Origin: Ruminococcaceae bacterium UBA866
Lineage (GTDB): Bacteria; Bacillota; Clostridia; Oscillospirales; Ruminococcaceae
NCBI GenBank assembly: GCA_002295325.1
Contig: DBGA01000046.1
Location: 1-6,498, forward strand
Length of the DNA stretch: 6,498 bases
Direction of reading: 5' to 3'
Position numbers and translations under genes: made by a program. Position 1 is the stretch's first letter. Each line of letters opens with the position of its first letter. Positions 1 to 4,906 of this stretch are shown in pieces. Under the pieces are notes generated by a model that searched no databases, was not told the DNA's origin, and saw only the letters and a program-made list of their open reading frames with translations.

Positions 1-1
1 A

Positions 2-181
2 AGAAAAATGTGTGAGGCTGTCAATCTTGAAGTTGCAAGGCTAAAACGTACTGCAATTGGACCTATCCGTTTGGGAATGCTTAAGCCGGGAGCTACTCGT
101 GAACTTACAAAGGAAGAGCTAAAGGCTATCCGTACAGCAATCTCAAAACCTACCTTTGGAAGAAAAATTAAGAAGTTTTAG
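2..181 (+). CDS. RsuA/RluB-family 23S/16S rRNA pseudouridine synthase, C-terminal fragment
   Basis: This is the 3' end of a gene that begins before the window; 59 codons and a TAG stop are visible. The reading starts R-K-M-C-E-A-V, followed by LEVARLKRTAIGPIRLG and a closing LTKEEL segment. This matches the conserved C-terminal part of the RsuA/RluB/RluE/RluF family, where the usual form is RRMCEAVG...L.R..IG...LG. These enzymes isomerise a specific uridine of rRNA to pseudouridine in the cytoplasm. The catalytic aspartate lies upstream of the window, so activity and exact rRNA target cannot be judged. The tail (TFGRKIKKF) is basic, as is common in this family. The stop codon shares its last base with the ribosome site of the next gene, so the two are very probably co-transcribed. 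Family assignment is firm; the RluB versus RsuA choice is not. Confidence 0.85.
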   Translation, partial: RKMCEAVNLEVARLKRTAIGPIRLGMLKPGATRELTKEELKAIRTAISKPTFGRKIKKF

Positions 182-192
182 GAGGGTAGGAA

Positions 193-555
193 ATGATTGA
201 AATACTACCGCTTAGAGATAATGAAATACTGGGAAGTCTTAACGAAAAAGAAGAAACCTCTGCAAGACTTTGCTATTGTATGTACGATGCCGATGAAATC
301 GGCGGTTACATATTATATAACCTTAATGAAACTACTGGAATTATACAAGCGATTCGTTCTCCTGACGATGTGGTTGCTGATGGTTTGGTGCGTGCGGTTT
401 TTGCAAGTCTTTATGACTTTGGAATTAACTCCGTAATATTCAATCAAAATATCGACAACAAGTTGCTGGCAAGGCTTAATTTTGTGAAATTAGGAAAATA
501 TGAAACAAAATCCATAGAAAATATAATTTATGGTAATAAAAAGTGTGAATTTTAG
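193..555 (+). CDS. Small GNAT-like acyltransferase-fold protein, probably degenerate
   Basis: A 120-residue protein. The ATG is placed six bases after a GGAGGG ribosome site (181-186) that overlaps the stop of the upstream gene. The pattern is of a compact GNAT-like fold: an acidic N-terminus, a strand GGYILYNL around residues 37-44, a strand GIIQAIRSP around 49-57, a helix DGLVRAVFASLYDFG around 63-77, then NSVIFN and a closing LLARLNFVKLGKYE segment that resembles the late GNAT strand-helix ('GF...G.Y'). The Q/R-x-x-G-x-G/A loop that binds the pyrophosphate of acetyl-CoA is not present; the equivalent stretch reads SPDDVVADGL. Catalysis is therefore doubtful, and a binding or regulatory role is as likely. 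It probably shares a transcript with the pseudouridine synthase gene. The open reading frame is convincing from its ribosome site and length; the family call is tentative and no substrate can be proposed. Confidence 0.6.
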   Translation: MIEILPLRDNEILGSLNEKEETSARLCYCMYDADEIGGYILYNLNETTGIIQAIRSPDDVVADGLVRAVFASLYDFGINSVIFNQNIDNKLLARLNFVKLGKYETKSIENIIYGNKKCEF

Positions 556-565
556 CAAAAACGTC

Positions 566-594
566 TTGTTATTTTAATATCAAGCGTGTATAAT
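566..594 (+). promoter_or_regulatory. Vegetative (sigma-A type) promoter of the carboxyltransferase operon
   Basis: A perfect TATAAT box lies at 589-594. The hexamer TTGTTA (566-571, four of six matches to TTGACA) lies upstream with an exact 17-base spacer. Transcription should begin near 600-602, giving a leader of about 50 bases before the ATG at 654. The box sits just after the preceding gene ends, and no strong terminator lies between, so read-through from upstream may add to expression. Confidence 0.7.
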
Positions 595-641
595 TGGGTG
601 TAATGCGTTTAATATTTGAAAAAATTGTAATATAAAGAAAC

Positions 642-647
642 GGAGGA
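642..647 (+). promoter_or_regulatory. Strong ribosome binding site, carboxyltransferase gene
   Basis: GGAGGA ends six bases before the ATG at 654. The 11-base string GGAGGAATAAA recurs exactly at 2745-2755 before the third gene of the operon, so both genes carry the same strong initiation context. Confidence 0.75.
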
Positions 648-653
648 ATAAAA

Positions 654-2057
654 ATGAGTTTTACAGACAAAATGAATAAGTTGTCAGAACTTTCTGCTAA
701 AATCGACAAGGATTGCAAAGCAAGAATAAGATTAACCTCGCTTTTTGATGCAGACAGTTTTGTAGAGCTTGATAACTTTTTAATGGCGGGTGAAAATACC
801 GCTGGAGTTGTTTGTGGTTATGGTTTAATTGAGGGCGGTGTAGTTTATGCGTTTTCTCAAGACGTAACTGTAGACAGCGGCGCTGTTTCAAGAGAGCATG
901 CTAAAAAAATTAGAAAAGTATATGAACTTGCTGCAAAAACTGGTTGTCCAGTAGTTTCAATCTTTGACTCAAACGGAGCAAAATTATCAGAGGGTAACGC
1001 AATGCTGAATGCATATTCAAAAATGCTAATGTGGTCAAATAACCTATCGGGTGTTGTTCCACAAATTGCAGTTGTACTCGGTACTTGTGCAGGTGTTAGT
1101 GCAATGGTAGCAGCTTCTGCTGACTACATTATTATGAGCAAAGAGGCAGAACTATTTTTAACTGCTCCTTTTATTACAAAAGCAAACGGGGATAAAACGC
1201 AAAATGCAGGCACTGCCCAAAATGCTGCGGATTGCGGTGTAGCTTCAATCGTATGTGACAACGAAGAAGAGAGTTTAGCCCAAACTAGAAAACTAATCAC
1301 AATGCTTCCACAAAACAATCTTGCGGAAGTTCCACTGTTTGATTTTACTCAAACTAACGAAACAATCGACGCAGAGGGTTGTCCAAAGGATATCGTAAAA
1401 GCAATAGCTGATGCAGAGTCAACACTAGAGATTAATCCTGAATATGGCAAGGGAATTTATACTTTCCTTGGTACAATGGCAGGAGTTACTACCGCTTTTG
1501 TTACAACAAGCAAAAAAAATCCACTGGATGCTGATGCTTGCTCAAAAACTGCTCGTTTTGTAAAGATTTGTGATGCTTTTAATATTCCTATTATTACATT
1601 TATTGATACAGTTGGTTTTTCCATTTCAGCTGACATTTCAAATATCAGAGAAATTGCAAGACTAGGTAGCGCATATGCAGAGGCAACTGCTCCTAAAATT
1701 AGCGTAATTACAGGTAAAGCATTTGGCTCAGCATTTGTTGCACTAGGCTCAAAAAACTCAAACTCCGACATTACAATTGCTTGGCCAACAGCACAAATTA
1801 GTGCACTAGCTCCAGACACTGCGGTTGAATTTCTATGGTCTGATAAGCTAAAGGGTGCAGGTGATGCAAAAACAGCTCATGCAAACCTTGTTGAAGAGTA
1901 TATTGACACTGTTGCTTCTCCTTTTGAGGCTGCAAAGGGTGGATATATCGAAACTGTAATCGCTCCTCAAGATACAAGAGCAACCTTGATTAATATGCTT
2001 GATATGCTTGCTGGAAAACGTGAAAGCAAATTTCCTAAAAAGCACGCTACATTATAG
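654..2057 (+). CDS. Divergent biotin-dependent acyl-CoA carboxyltransferase subunit (12S/MmdA-like)
   Basis: A 467-residue cytoplasmic protein with two tandem crotonase-type carboxyltransferase halves, shorter than the roughly 510-525 residues of typical MmdA/PccB/12S proteins. Family landmarks in order: ARIRLTSLFDADSFVE (23-38), FSQDVTV (67-73), DSNGAKLSEG (105-114, for DSGGARIQEG), SGVVPQIAVVLGTCAGVSA (132-150), LFLTAP (167-172), GTMAGVTTA (273-281), DADACSKTARFVKICDAFNIP (292-312), YAEATAPKISVIT (341-353), KAFGSAF (355-361), AWPTAQI (376-382), and the C-terminal PKKHATL. Such subunits move a carboxyl group between biotin and an acyl-CoA such as propionyl-, acetyl- or glutaconyl-CoA. Two glycine pairs that normally border the active site are changed: CAGG is CAGV and AYGGAY is AFGSAF; the usual PGF is VGF. 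The start is fixed by its ribosome site. Its partners are the biotin carrier and OadA-like genes downstream. The family is clear; the acyl-CoA substrate is not. Confidence 0.88.
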   Translation: MSFTDKMNKLSELSAKIDKDCKARIRLTSLFDADSFVELDNFLMAGENTAGVVCGYGLIEGGVVYAFSQDVTVDSGAVSREHAKKIRKVYELAAKTGCPVVSIFDSNGAKLSEGNAMLNAYSKMLMWSNNLSGVVPQIAVVLGTCAGVSAMVAASADYIIMSKEAELFLTAPFITKANGDKTQNAGTAQNAADCGVASIVCDNEEESLAQTRKLITMLPQNNLAEVPLFDFTQTNETIDAEGCPKDIVKAIADAESTLEINPEYGKGIYTFLGTMAGVTTAFVTTSKKNPLDADACSKTARFVKICDAFNIPIITFIDTVGFSISADISNIREIARLGSAYAEATAPKISVITGKAFGSAFVALGSKNSNSDITIAWPTAQISALAPDTAVEFLWSDKLKGAGDAKTAHANLVEEYIDTVASPFEAAKGGYIETVIAPQDTRATLINMLDMLAGKRESKFPKKHATL

Positions 2058-2071
2058 CAAGCTGAGCTTGC
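2057..2071 (+). other. Short perfect hairpin at the carboxyltransferase stop codon
   Basis: GCAAGC, loop TGA, GCTTGC: a six-base perfect stem beginning on the last base of the TAG stop. No T-run follows, so it is unlikely to terminate transcription. A second stem, TTGCAG (2068-2073) with CTGCAA (2084-2089), would compete with it for bases 2068-2071. It may protect or mark an mRNA 3' end; that role is inference. Confidence 0.5.
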
Positions 2072-2135
2072 AGGCATATCGCACTGCAAAATCATCTTGA
2101 TGCTACTTTTGTGTTGCGGTATTTAATTACGTTAA

Positions 2136-2196
2136 AATTGTAGGGGCGACCAGAGTCTGCCCCCTTGGGTATTGGTCGTCCGTGAGTTTCACAATT
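2136..2196. repeat. GGGGCG-type palindromic intergenic repeat, copy 1
   Basis: An imperfect palindrome fills the gap between the carboxyltransferase and biotin carrier genes. An outer stem AATTGT (2136-2141) pairs with ACAATT (2191-2196). An inner stem of nine pairs with one G-T joins 2144-2152 to 2173-2181. The left end TTGTAGGGGCG (2138-2148) recurs exactly, in inverted orientation, at 4240-4250. There is no following T-run. Its form is that of a dispersed REP/MITE-like element, not a terminator. Confidence 0.65.
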
Positions 2197-2217
2197 AGCT
2201 ATAATAAATAAATGTTT

Positions 2218-2223
2218 GGAGGA
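2218..2223 (+). promoter_or_regulatory. Ribosome binding site, biotin carrier gene
   Basis: GGAGGA ends eight bases before the ATG at 2232. A TATAAT string lies just upstream at 2200-2205, but no acceptable -35 hexamer is seen at normal spacing, so a separate promoter is not claimed. Confidence 0.7.
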
Positions 2224-2231
2224 TTTAAAAA

Positions 2232-2630
2232 ATGAGAAGATTTAACATAAACGTAAATGGCAAAGCATATGACGTACAGGTTGAGGAAATGGGCGCAGGC
2301 ACAGCTCCAATGGCACCAGTTGCCGCTCCAGCACCAGTAGCGGCTCCAGTGGCAGCTGCTCCGGTAGCGGCACCAGCACCAGTTGCAGCTCCAGCGGCAC
2401 CAGTTGCAGTTGGCGAAGGCACAAAAGTTGAGGCTCCAATGCCAGGTACAATCGTAGACGTAAAAGCAAGTGTTGGCGACGTAGTAAAAGCTGGTCAAGC
2501 TATCGTTGTTTTAGAAGCTATGAAAATGGAAAATGATATTGTTGCTCCAGTCGATGGTACAGTAACATCAATTACAGTTAAAAAAGGCGATGCAGTTAAC
2601 TCAAATGACGTTATTGCTACAATAGCATAA
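2232..2630 (+). CDS. Biotin carboxyl carrier protein of a transcarboxylase/decarboxylase complex (1.3S-like)
   Basis: A 132-residue acyl carrier that swings covalent biotin between two carboxyltransferase active sites. Residues 1-20 (MRRFNINVNGKAYDVQVEEM) match the N-terminal segment of 1.3S, GcdC and MmdC carriers, which docks the catalytic subunits. Residues 22-60 are an Ala/Pro/Val linker built on two 15-residue repeats. Residues 64-132 form the biotinyl domain, with APMPGTIVDV (68-77), the biotin site EAMKMEN with Lys98 as acceptor, and the closing VDGTVTSITVKKGD hairpin that ends the fold. The length is close to the 123 residues of Propionibacterium 1.3S. It lies between the two carboxyltransferase genes, so it should serve both. 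No biotin carboxylase is present, so carboxylation of the biotin presumably comes from one of the two carboxyltransferases. A biotin ligase must act on Lys98 from elsewhere in the genome. Identification is firm. Confidence 0.93.
   Translation: MRRFNINVNGKAYDVQVEEMGAGTAPMAPVAAPAPVAAPVAAAPVAAPAPVAAPAAPVAVGEGTKVEAPMPGTIVDVKASVGDVVKAGQAIVVLEAMKMENDIVAPVDGTVTSITVKKGDAVNSNDVIATIA
2322..2411 (+). repeat. Two tandem 45-base repeats encoding the Ala/Pro linker
   Basis: Bases 2322-2366 and 2367-2411 each encode 15 residues beginning AAPAPVAAP. In the first 27 bases of each copy only four positions differ, all of them third-codon and silent. This indicates an internal duplication that has been held at the protein level. 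Linker length may differ between relatives. Confidence 0.65.
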
Positions 2631-2645
2631 GAAGCTTAAAGCTTC
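2631..2645 (+). other. Short perfect hairpin directly after the biotin carrier stop codon
   Basis: GAAGCT, loop TAA, AGCTTC: a six-base perfect stem starting on the base after the TAA stop (2628-2630). No T-run follows. It mirrors the hairpin at 2057-2071, so the biotin carrier cistron is bracketed by two like structures. The remaining gap to the next gene (2646-2744) shows only AT-rich sequence, and I could not place a convincing promoter in it. Confidence 0.5.
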
Positions 2646-2744
2646 ACAGACATCGCATCTTAATTATATTGGTTATTTAAGCTAATATTTGCTTATTGTT
2701 TGAATTTCCAGATATATTTTGTTGGACGCAAACTAACTAAAGAT

Positions 2745-2750
2745 GGAGGA
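2745..2750 (+). promoter_or_regulatory. Ribosome binding site, OadA-like gene
   Basis: GGAGGA ends ten bases before the ATG at 2761. The spacing is on the long side, but the start is fixed by the conserved N-terminus MPKVKITETVLRDAHQS, which begins at this ATG. Confidence 0.7.
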
Positions 2751-2760
2751 ATAAAGTATT

Positions 2761-4158
2761 ATGCCTAAAGTAAAAATTACCGAGACCGTGTTGCGTGATG
2801 CACATCAGTCATTAATTGCAACTCGTATGCCTATAGAAGATATGTTGCCTATCCTATCCGAAATGGACAAGGTTGGTTATTATTCAGCAGAGGTTTGGGG
2901 CGGAGCAACATTTGATGCTTGCCTTAGATTCTTGGATGAAGATCCTTGGGATAGACTAAGAGTAATGAGAAAAATGATGCCTAACACAAAACTCCAAATG
3001 CTTTTTAGAGGACAAAATATGTTAGGTTACCGTCACTATGCAGATGACGTAATTGAATATTTCGTACAAAAGTCTGTTTCAAACGGTATTGATATTATTA
3101 GAATTTTTGATGCATTGAATGATATTAGAAATCTAAAAACTTCTATTTCTGCAGCAAGAAAAGAAAAAGCACACACACAAGTTGCAATTTCATACACATT
3201 GGGTGAGGTTTTCACCAATGAGTATTACATGGACTATGCAAAGCAAATTGAAGCAGAGGGTGCAGATTCAATCTGTATCAAGGATATGGCTGCATTGCTT
3301 ACTCCCTACAAAACAGCTGAGTTAGTACAAGCTATTAAATCAGTAACTAAGCTTCCAATTTCCTTGCATACTCACTATACATCAGGGTTAGCATCAATGT
3401 GCTTGTTAAAGGGCATTGAGGCAGGCGCTGACATCATTGATACAGCAATGTCACCACTTGCACTTGGTACATCTCATGCACCAACAGAATCAATGGTAGC
3501 TGCTCTTCAAGGTACAGAGTACGATACTGGTCTTGACCTAGTTCGTCTAAACGGAATTAGGGATTACTTCATGACCTTGAGAGAAAAATACATTGGTTCT
3601 GGTTTGCTTGACCCACAGATGCTTGCAACTGATACCAATGCACTTATCTATCAAGTTCCGGGCGGAATGTTGTCTAACCTACTTTCACAGCTAAAACAAG
3701 CAGGTAAGGTTGACCAACTAACTGACGTTTTAAATGAAGTTCCTAGAGTTAGAAAAGATTCAGGATATCCTCCACTGGTTACTCCTACCTCACAAATTGT
3801 TGGTACACAAGCTGTGTTTAACATAATTATGGGTGAGAGATACAAGACTGTAACCAAAGAGTTTAAAGGGCTTGTTCGTGGTGAATACGGCAAGACACCT
3901 GTTGCAATTGATCCAGAGTTCAGAAAGAAAATTATCGGTGATGAGACTGCAATTGATTGCCGTCCTGCTGATTTACTAAAACCTGAGCTTGAAACAATGA
4001 AAAAGGATGCAGTTGAGTGGGCTATCCAAGATGAGGACGCACTAAGCCTTGCTCAATTTGGTCAAGTTGCGATTAAGTTCTTTGAAAATCGTAAGAATAA
4101 AATGTACAATATTGATGCTGACCATGCAGATAAAGCAAGTGGAGTACACCCACTGTAA
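2761..4158 (+). CDS. Pyruvate/oxaloacetate carboxyltransferase (5S/OadA/PycB-type) without biotin domain
   Basis: A 465-residue cytoplasmic enzyme that transfers a carboxyl group between biotin and pyruvate/oxaloacetate. Residues 1 to about 260 form the HMG-CoA-lyase-like TIM barrel: TETVLRDAHQSL (7-18) with metal ligand Asp13, EVWGGATFDACLRFL (44-58), DPWDRLR (61-67), LFRGQNMLGYRHY (81-93), RIFDALND (114-121), CIKDMAALL (172-180) with the lysine Lys174 that is carbamylated and binds metal in this family, and LHTHYTSG (202-209) with metal ligands His203 and His205. DTAMSPLALGTSHAPTE follows. Residues from about 280 form the PYC/OADA conserved domain (YQVPGGMLSNL, PRVRKDSGYPPLVTPTSQIVG). All catalytic residues I can check are intact. 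OadA of Klebsiella (about 595 residues) carries a C-terminal biotin domain; this protein ends before it, like Propionibacterium 5S, and uses the separate carrier just upstream. The gene closes the operon. The gene symbol oadA is often applied, but transcarboxylase 5S fits as well. Confidence 0.93.
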   Translation: MPKVKITETVLRDAHQSLIATRMPIEDMLPILSEMDKVGYYSAEVWGGATFDACLRFLDEDPWDRLRVMRKMMPNTKLQMLFRGQNMLGYRHYADDVIEYFVQKSVSNGIDIIRIFDALNDIRNLKTSISAARKEKAHTQVAISYTLGEVFTNEYYMDYAKQIEAEGADSICIKDMAALLTPYKTAELVQAIKSVTKLPISLHTHYTSGLASMCLLKGIEAGADIIDTAMSPLALGTSHAPTESMVAALQGTEYDTGLDLVRLNGIRDYFMTLREKYIGSGLLDPQMLATDTNALIYQVPGGMLSNLLSQLKQAGKVDQLTDVLNEVPRVRKDSGYPPLVTPTSQIVGTQAVFNIIMGERYKTVTKEFKGLVRGEYGKTPVAIDPEFRKKIIGDETAIDCRPADLLKPELETMKKDAVEWAIQDEDALSLAQFGQVAIKFFENRKNKMYNIDADHADKASGVHPL

Positions 4159-4180
4159 AAAGTAATTACATTGATACACA

Positions 4181-4210
4181 AAAGGGCGAACTATTCAGTT
4201 CGCTCTTTTT
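4181..4210 (+). terminator. Strong intrinsic terminator of the carboxyltransferase operon
   Basis: AAAGGGCGAAC (4181-4191) pairs with GTTCGCTCTTT (4198-4208) in an 11-base stem with one G-T pair and a six-base loop, followed by a T-run to 4210. The A-run on the left arm means it could also work on the other strand. It ends the operon 22 bases after the OadA-like stop codon. Confidence 0.88.
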
Positions 4211-4224
4211 ACGTGATTGGATAA

Positions 4225-4250
4225 GGGGCGGATATTATCCGCCCCTACAA
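4225..4250. repeat. GGGGCG-type palindromic intergenic repeat, copy 2
   Basis: GGGGCGGAT (4225-4233) pairs perfectly with ATCCGCCCC (4237-4245) around a three-base loop, followed by TACAA. Bases 4240-4250 are the exact reverse complement of TTGTAGGGGCG at 2138-2148, so this is a second, compact and inverted copy of the element in the earlier gap. It lies 15 bases after the terminator T-run. Confidence 0.7.
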
Positions 4251-4268
4251 GGATTGGTTGAAACTTCT

Positions 4269-4280
4269 ATTGTATACAAT
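4269..4280. promoter_or_regulatory. Perfect 12-base palindrome, possible operator
   Basis: ATTGTATACAAT is a perfect inverted repeat about 120 bases upstream of the sigma gene. Its TTGTATACAA core resembles operators of some GntR-family repressors. A TTGAAA hexamer lies just before it (4258-4263), but no good -10 box follows at normal distance. The leader from 4281 to 4370 is very AT-rich, with several weak TATAAT-like strings among which I cannot choose a promoter. Confidence 0.3.
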
Positions 4281-4396
4281 TTTTTAATATGTTAAAATTT
4301 AATAGAATATTTTAGTATATATTTTGAAGATAAAAAACAAGTTCGATCGTTTTATAAACAGAAGATAAAAATGAGAGGTGGTGGCAAAGGATTGAT

Positions 4397-4906
4397 ATGA
4401 GTGATTTGGAATTTACGAAGCTGGTAAACCAATACACGAAACTTATATTTACAGTATGCCATCGCTTTGTAGGCGATTATTACGAGGCTGAAAACCTGAC
4501 GCAGGAAACCTTTGTTACAGCCTATCGTGTGATTGATAATTTTATCGGTGACAATTATAAACCGTGGTTGGTGAGAATTGCCACAAATAAGTGCAAGGAC
4601 CACCTAAAGAGCTCTTATGTAAAAACCACTACCGCAGTTGAACAGGAAACACTCTCAGCAATAAGTGATACATATTCATTACAAGATGAGGTTGAAATTG
4701 AAGAAAAAATCACTCTTGTAAAAAAAGCTTGCGATAGTTTGCCGGCGCCATATCAAGAGGTTGCTACAATGCATTTTATAGAGGATAAAAGCTTTGTTGA
4801 AATTGCACTTGAGCTTGGTCGTTCGGTTAAAACTGTACAAACGCAGAGTTATCGTGCAAGGGATAAATTAAAAGTTATGCTAAAGGGGGATTTTAGTAAT
4901 GCTTGA
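4397..4906 (+). CDS. ECF-family RNA polymerase sigma factor
   Basis: A 169-residue sigma-70 family protein with only regions 2 and 4, the normal ECF layout and length. Region 2 (about 5-72) carries FTKLVNQYTKLIFTVCHRF, the core-binding ENLTQETFVTAYR (32-44), and KPWLVRIATNKCKDHLK (55-71), the -10 recognition part. A 40-residue acidic linker follows. Region 4 (about 113-162) has LPAPYQEVATMHFIEDKS and the helix-turn-helix VEIALELGRSVKTVQTQSYRARDKLK. It directs RNA polymerase to a small set of promoters when released from its anti-sigma partner. The ATG follows AAGGA (4387-4391) by five bases. The gene overlaps the anti-sigma gene by eight bases, the arrangement expected for a tightly coupled pair. 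No classical ECF-type promoter (GAAC / CGTC) was found upstream, so autoregulation is not evident. The family call is firm; the target genes are unknown. Confidence 0.92.
   Translation: MSDLEFTKLVNQYTKLIFTVCHRFVGDYYEAENLTQETFVTAYRVIDNFIGDNYKPWLVRIATNKCKDHLKSSYVKTTTAVEQETLSAISDTYSLQDEVEIEEKITLVKKACDSLPAPYQEVATMHFIEDKSFVEIALELGRSVKTVQTQSYRARDKLKVMLKGDFSNA

Noticed and set aside
197..436. A second + strand frame overlapping the GNAT-like gene
   Set aside because: It begins four bases after the better start, has poorer spacing to the ribosome site and a Met/Trp/Leu-rich composition unlike a real protein.
561..587. Weak hairpin (ACG-CTTG with CAAG-CGT) after the GNAT-like gene as a terminator
   Set aside because: The stem is short and interrupted, there is no T-run after it, and it overlaps the promoter hexamers at 566-594.
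1457..1819. A 120-residue minus-strand open frame inside the carboxyltransferase gene
   Set aside because: It lies wholly within a well-conserved coding region, has no ribosome site, and its hydrophobic look follows from the opposite-strand codons.
2200..2205. TATAAT string as an internal promoter for the biotin carrier gene
   Set aside because: No acceptable -35 hexamer is found 15-19 bases upstream (that region is GC-rich repeat), so it may be chance in AT-rich sequence.
2199..2498. Long minus-strand open frames opposite the biotin carrier gene, including Ala/Gly- and Trp/Cys-rich ones
   Set aside because: They are by-products of the repeated Ala/Pro codons on the + strand; they have low-complexity composition and no ribosome site, and the + strand gene has clear domains.
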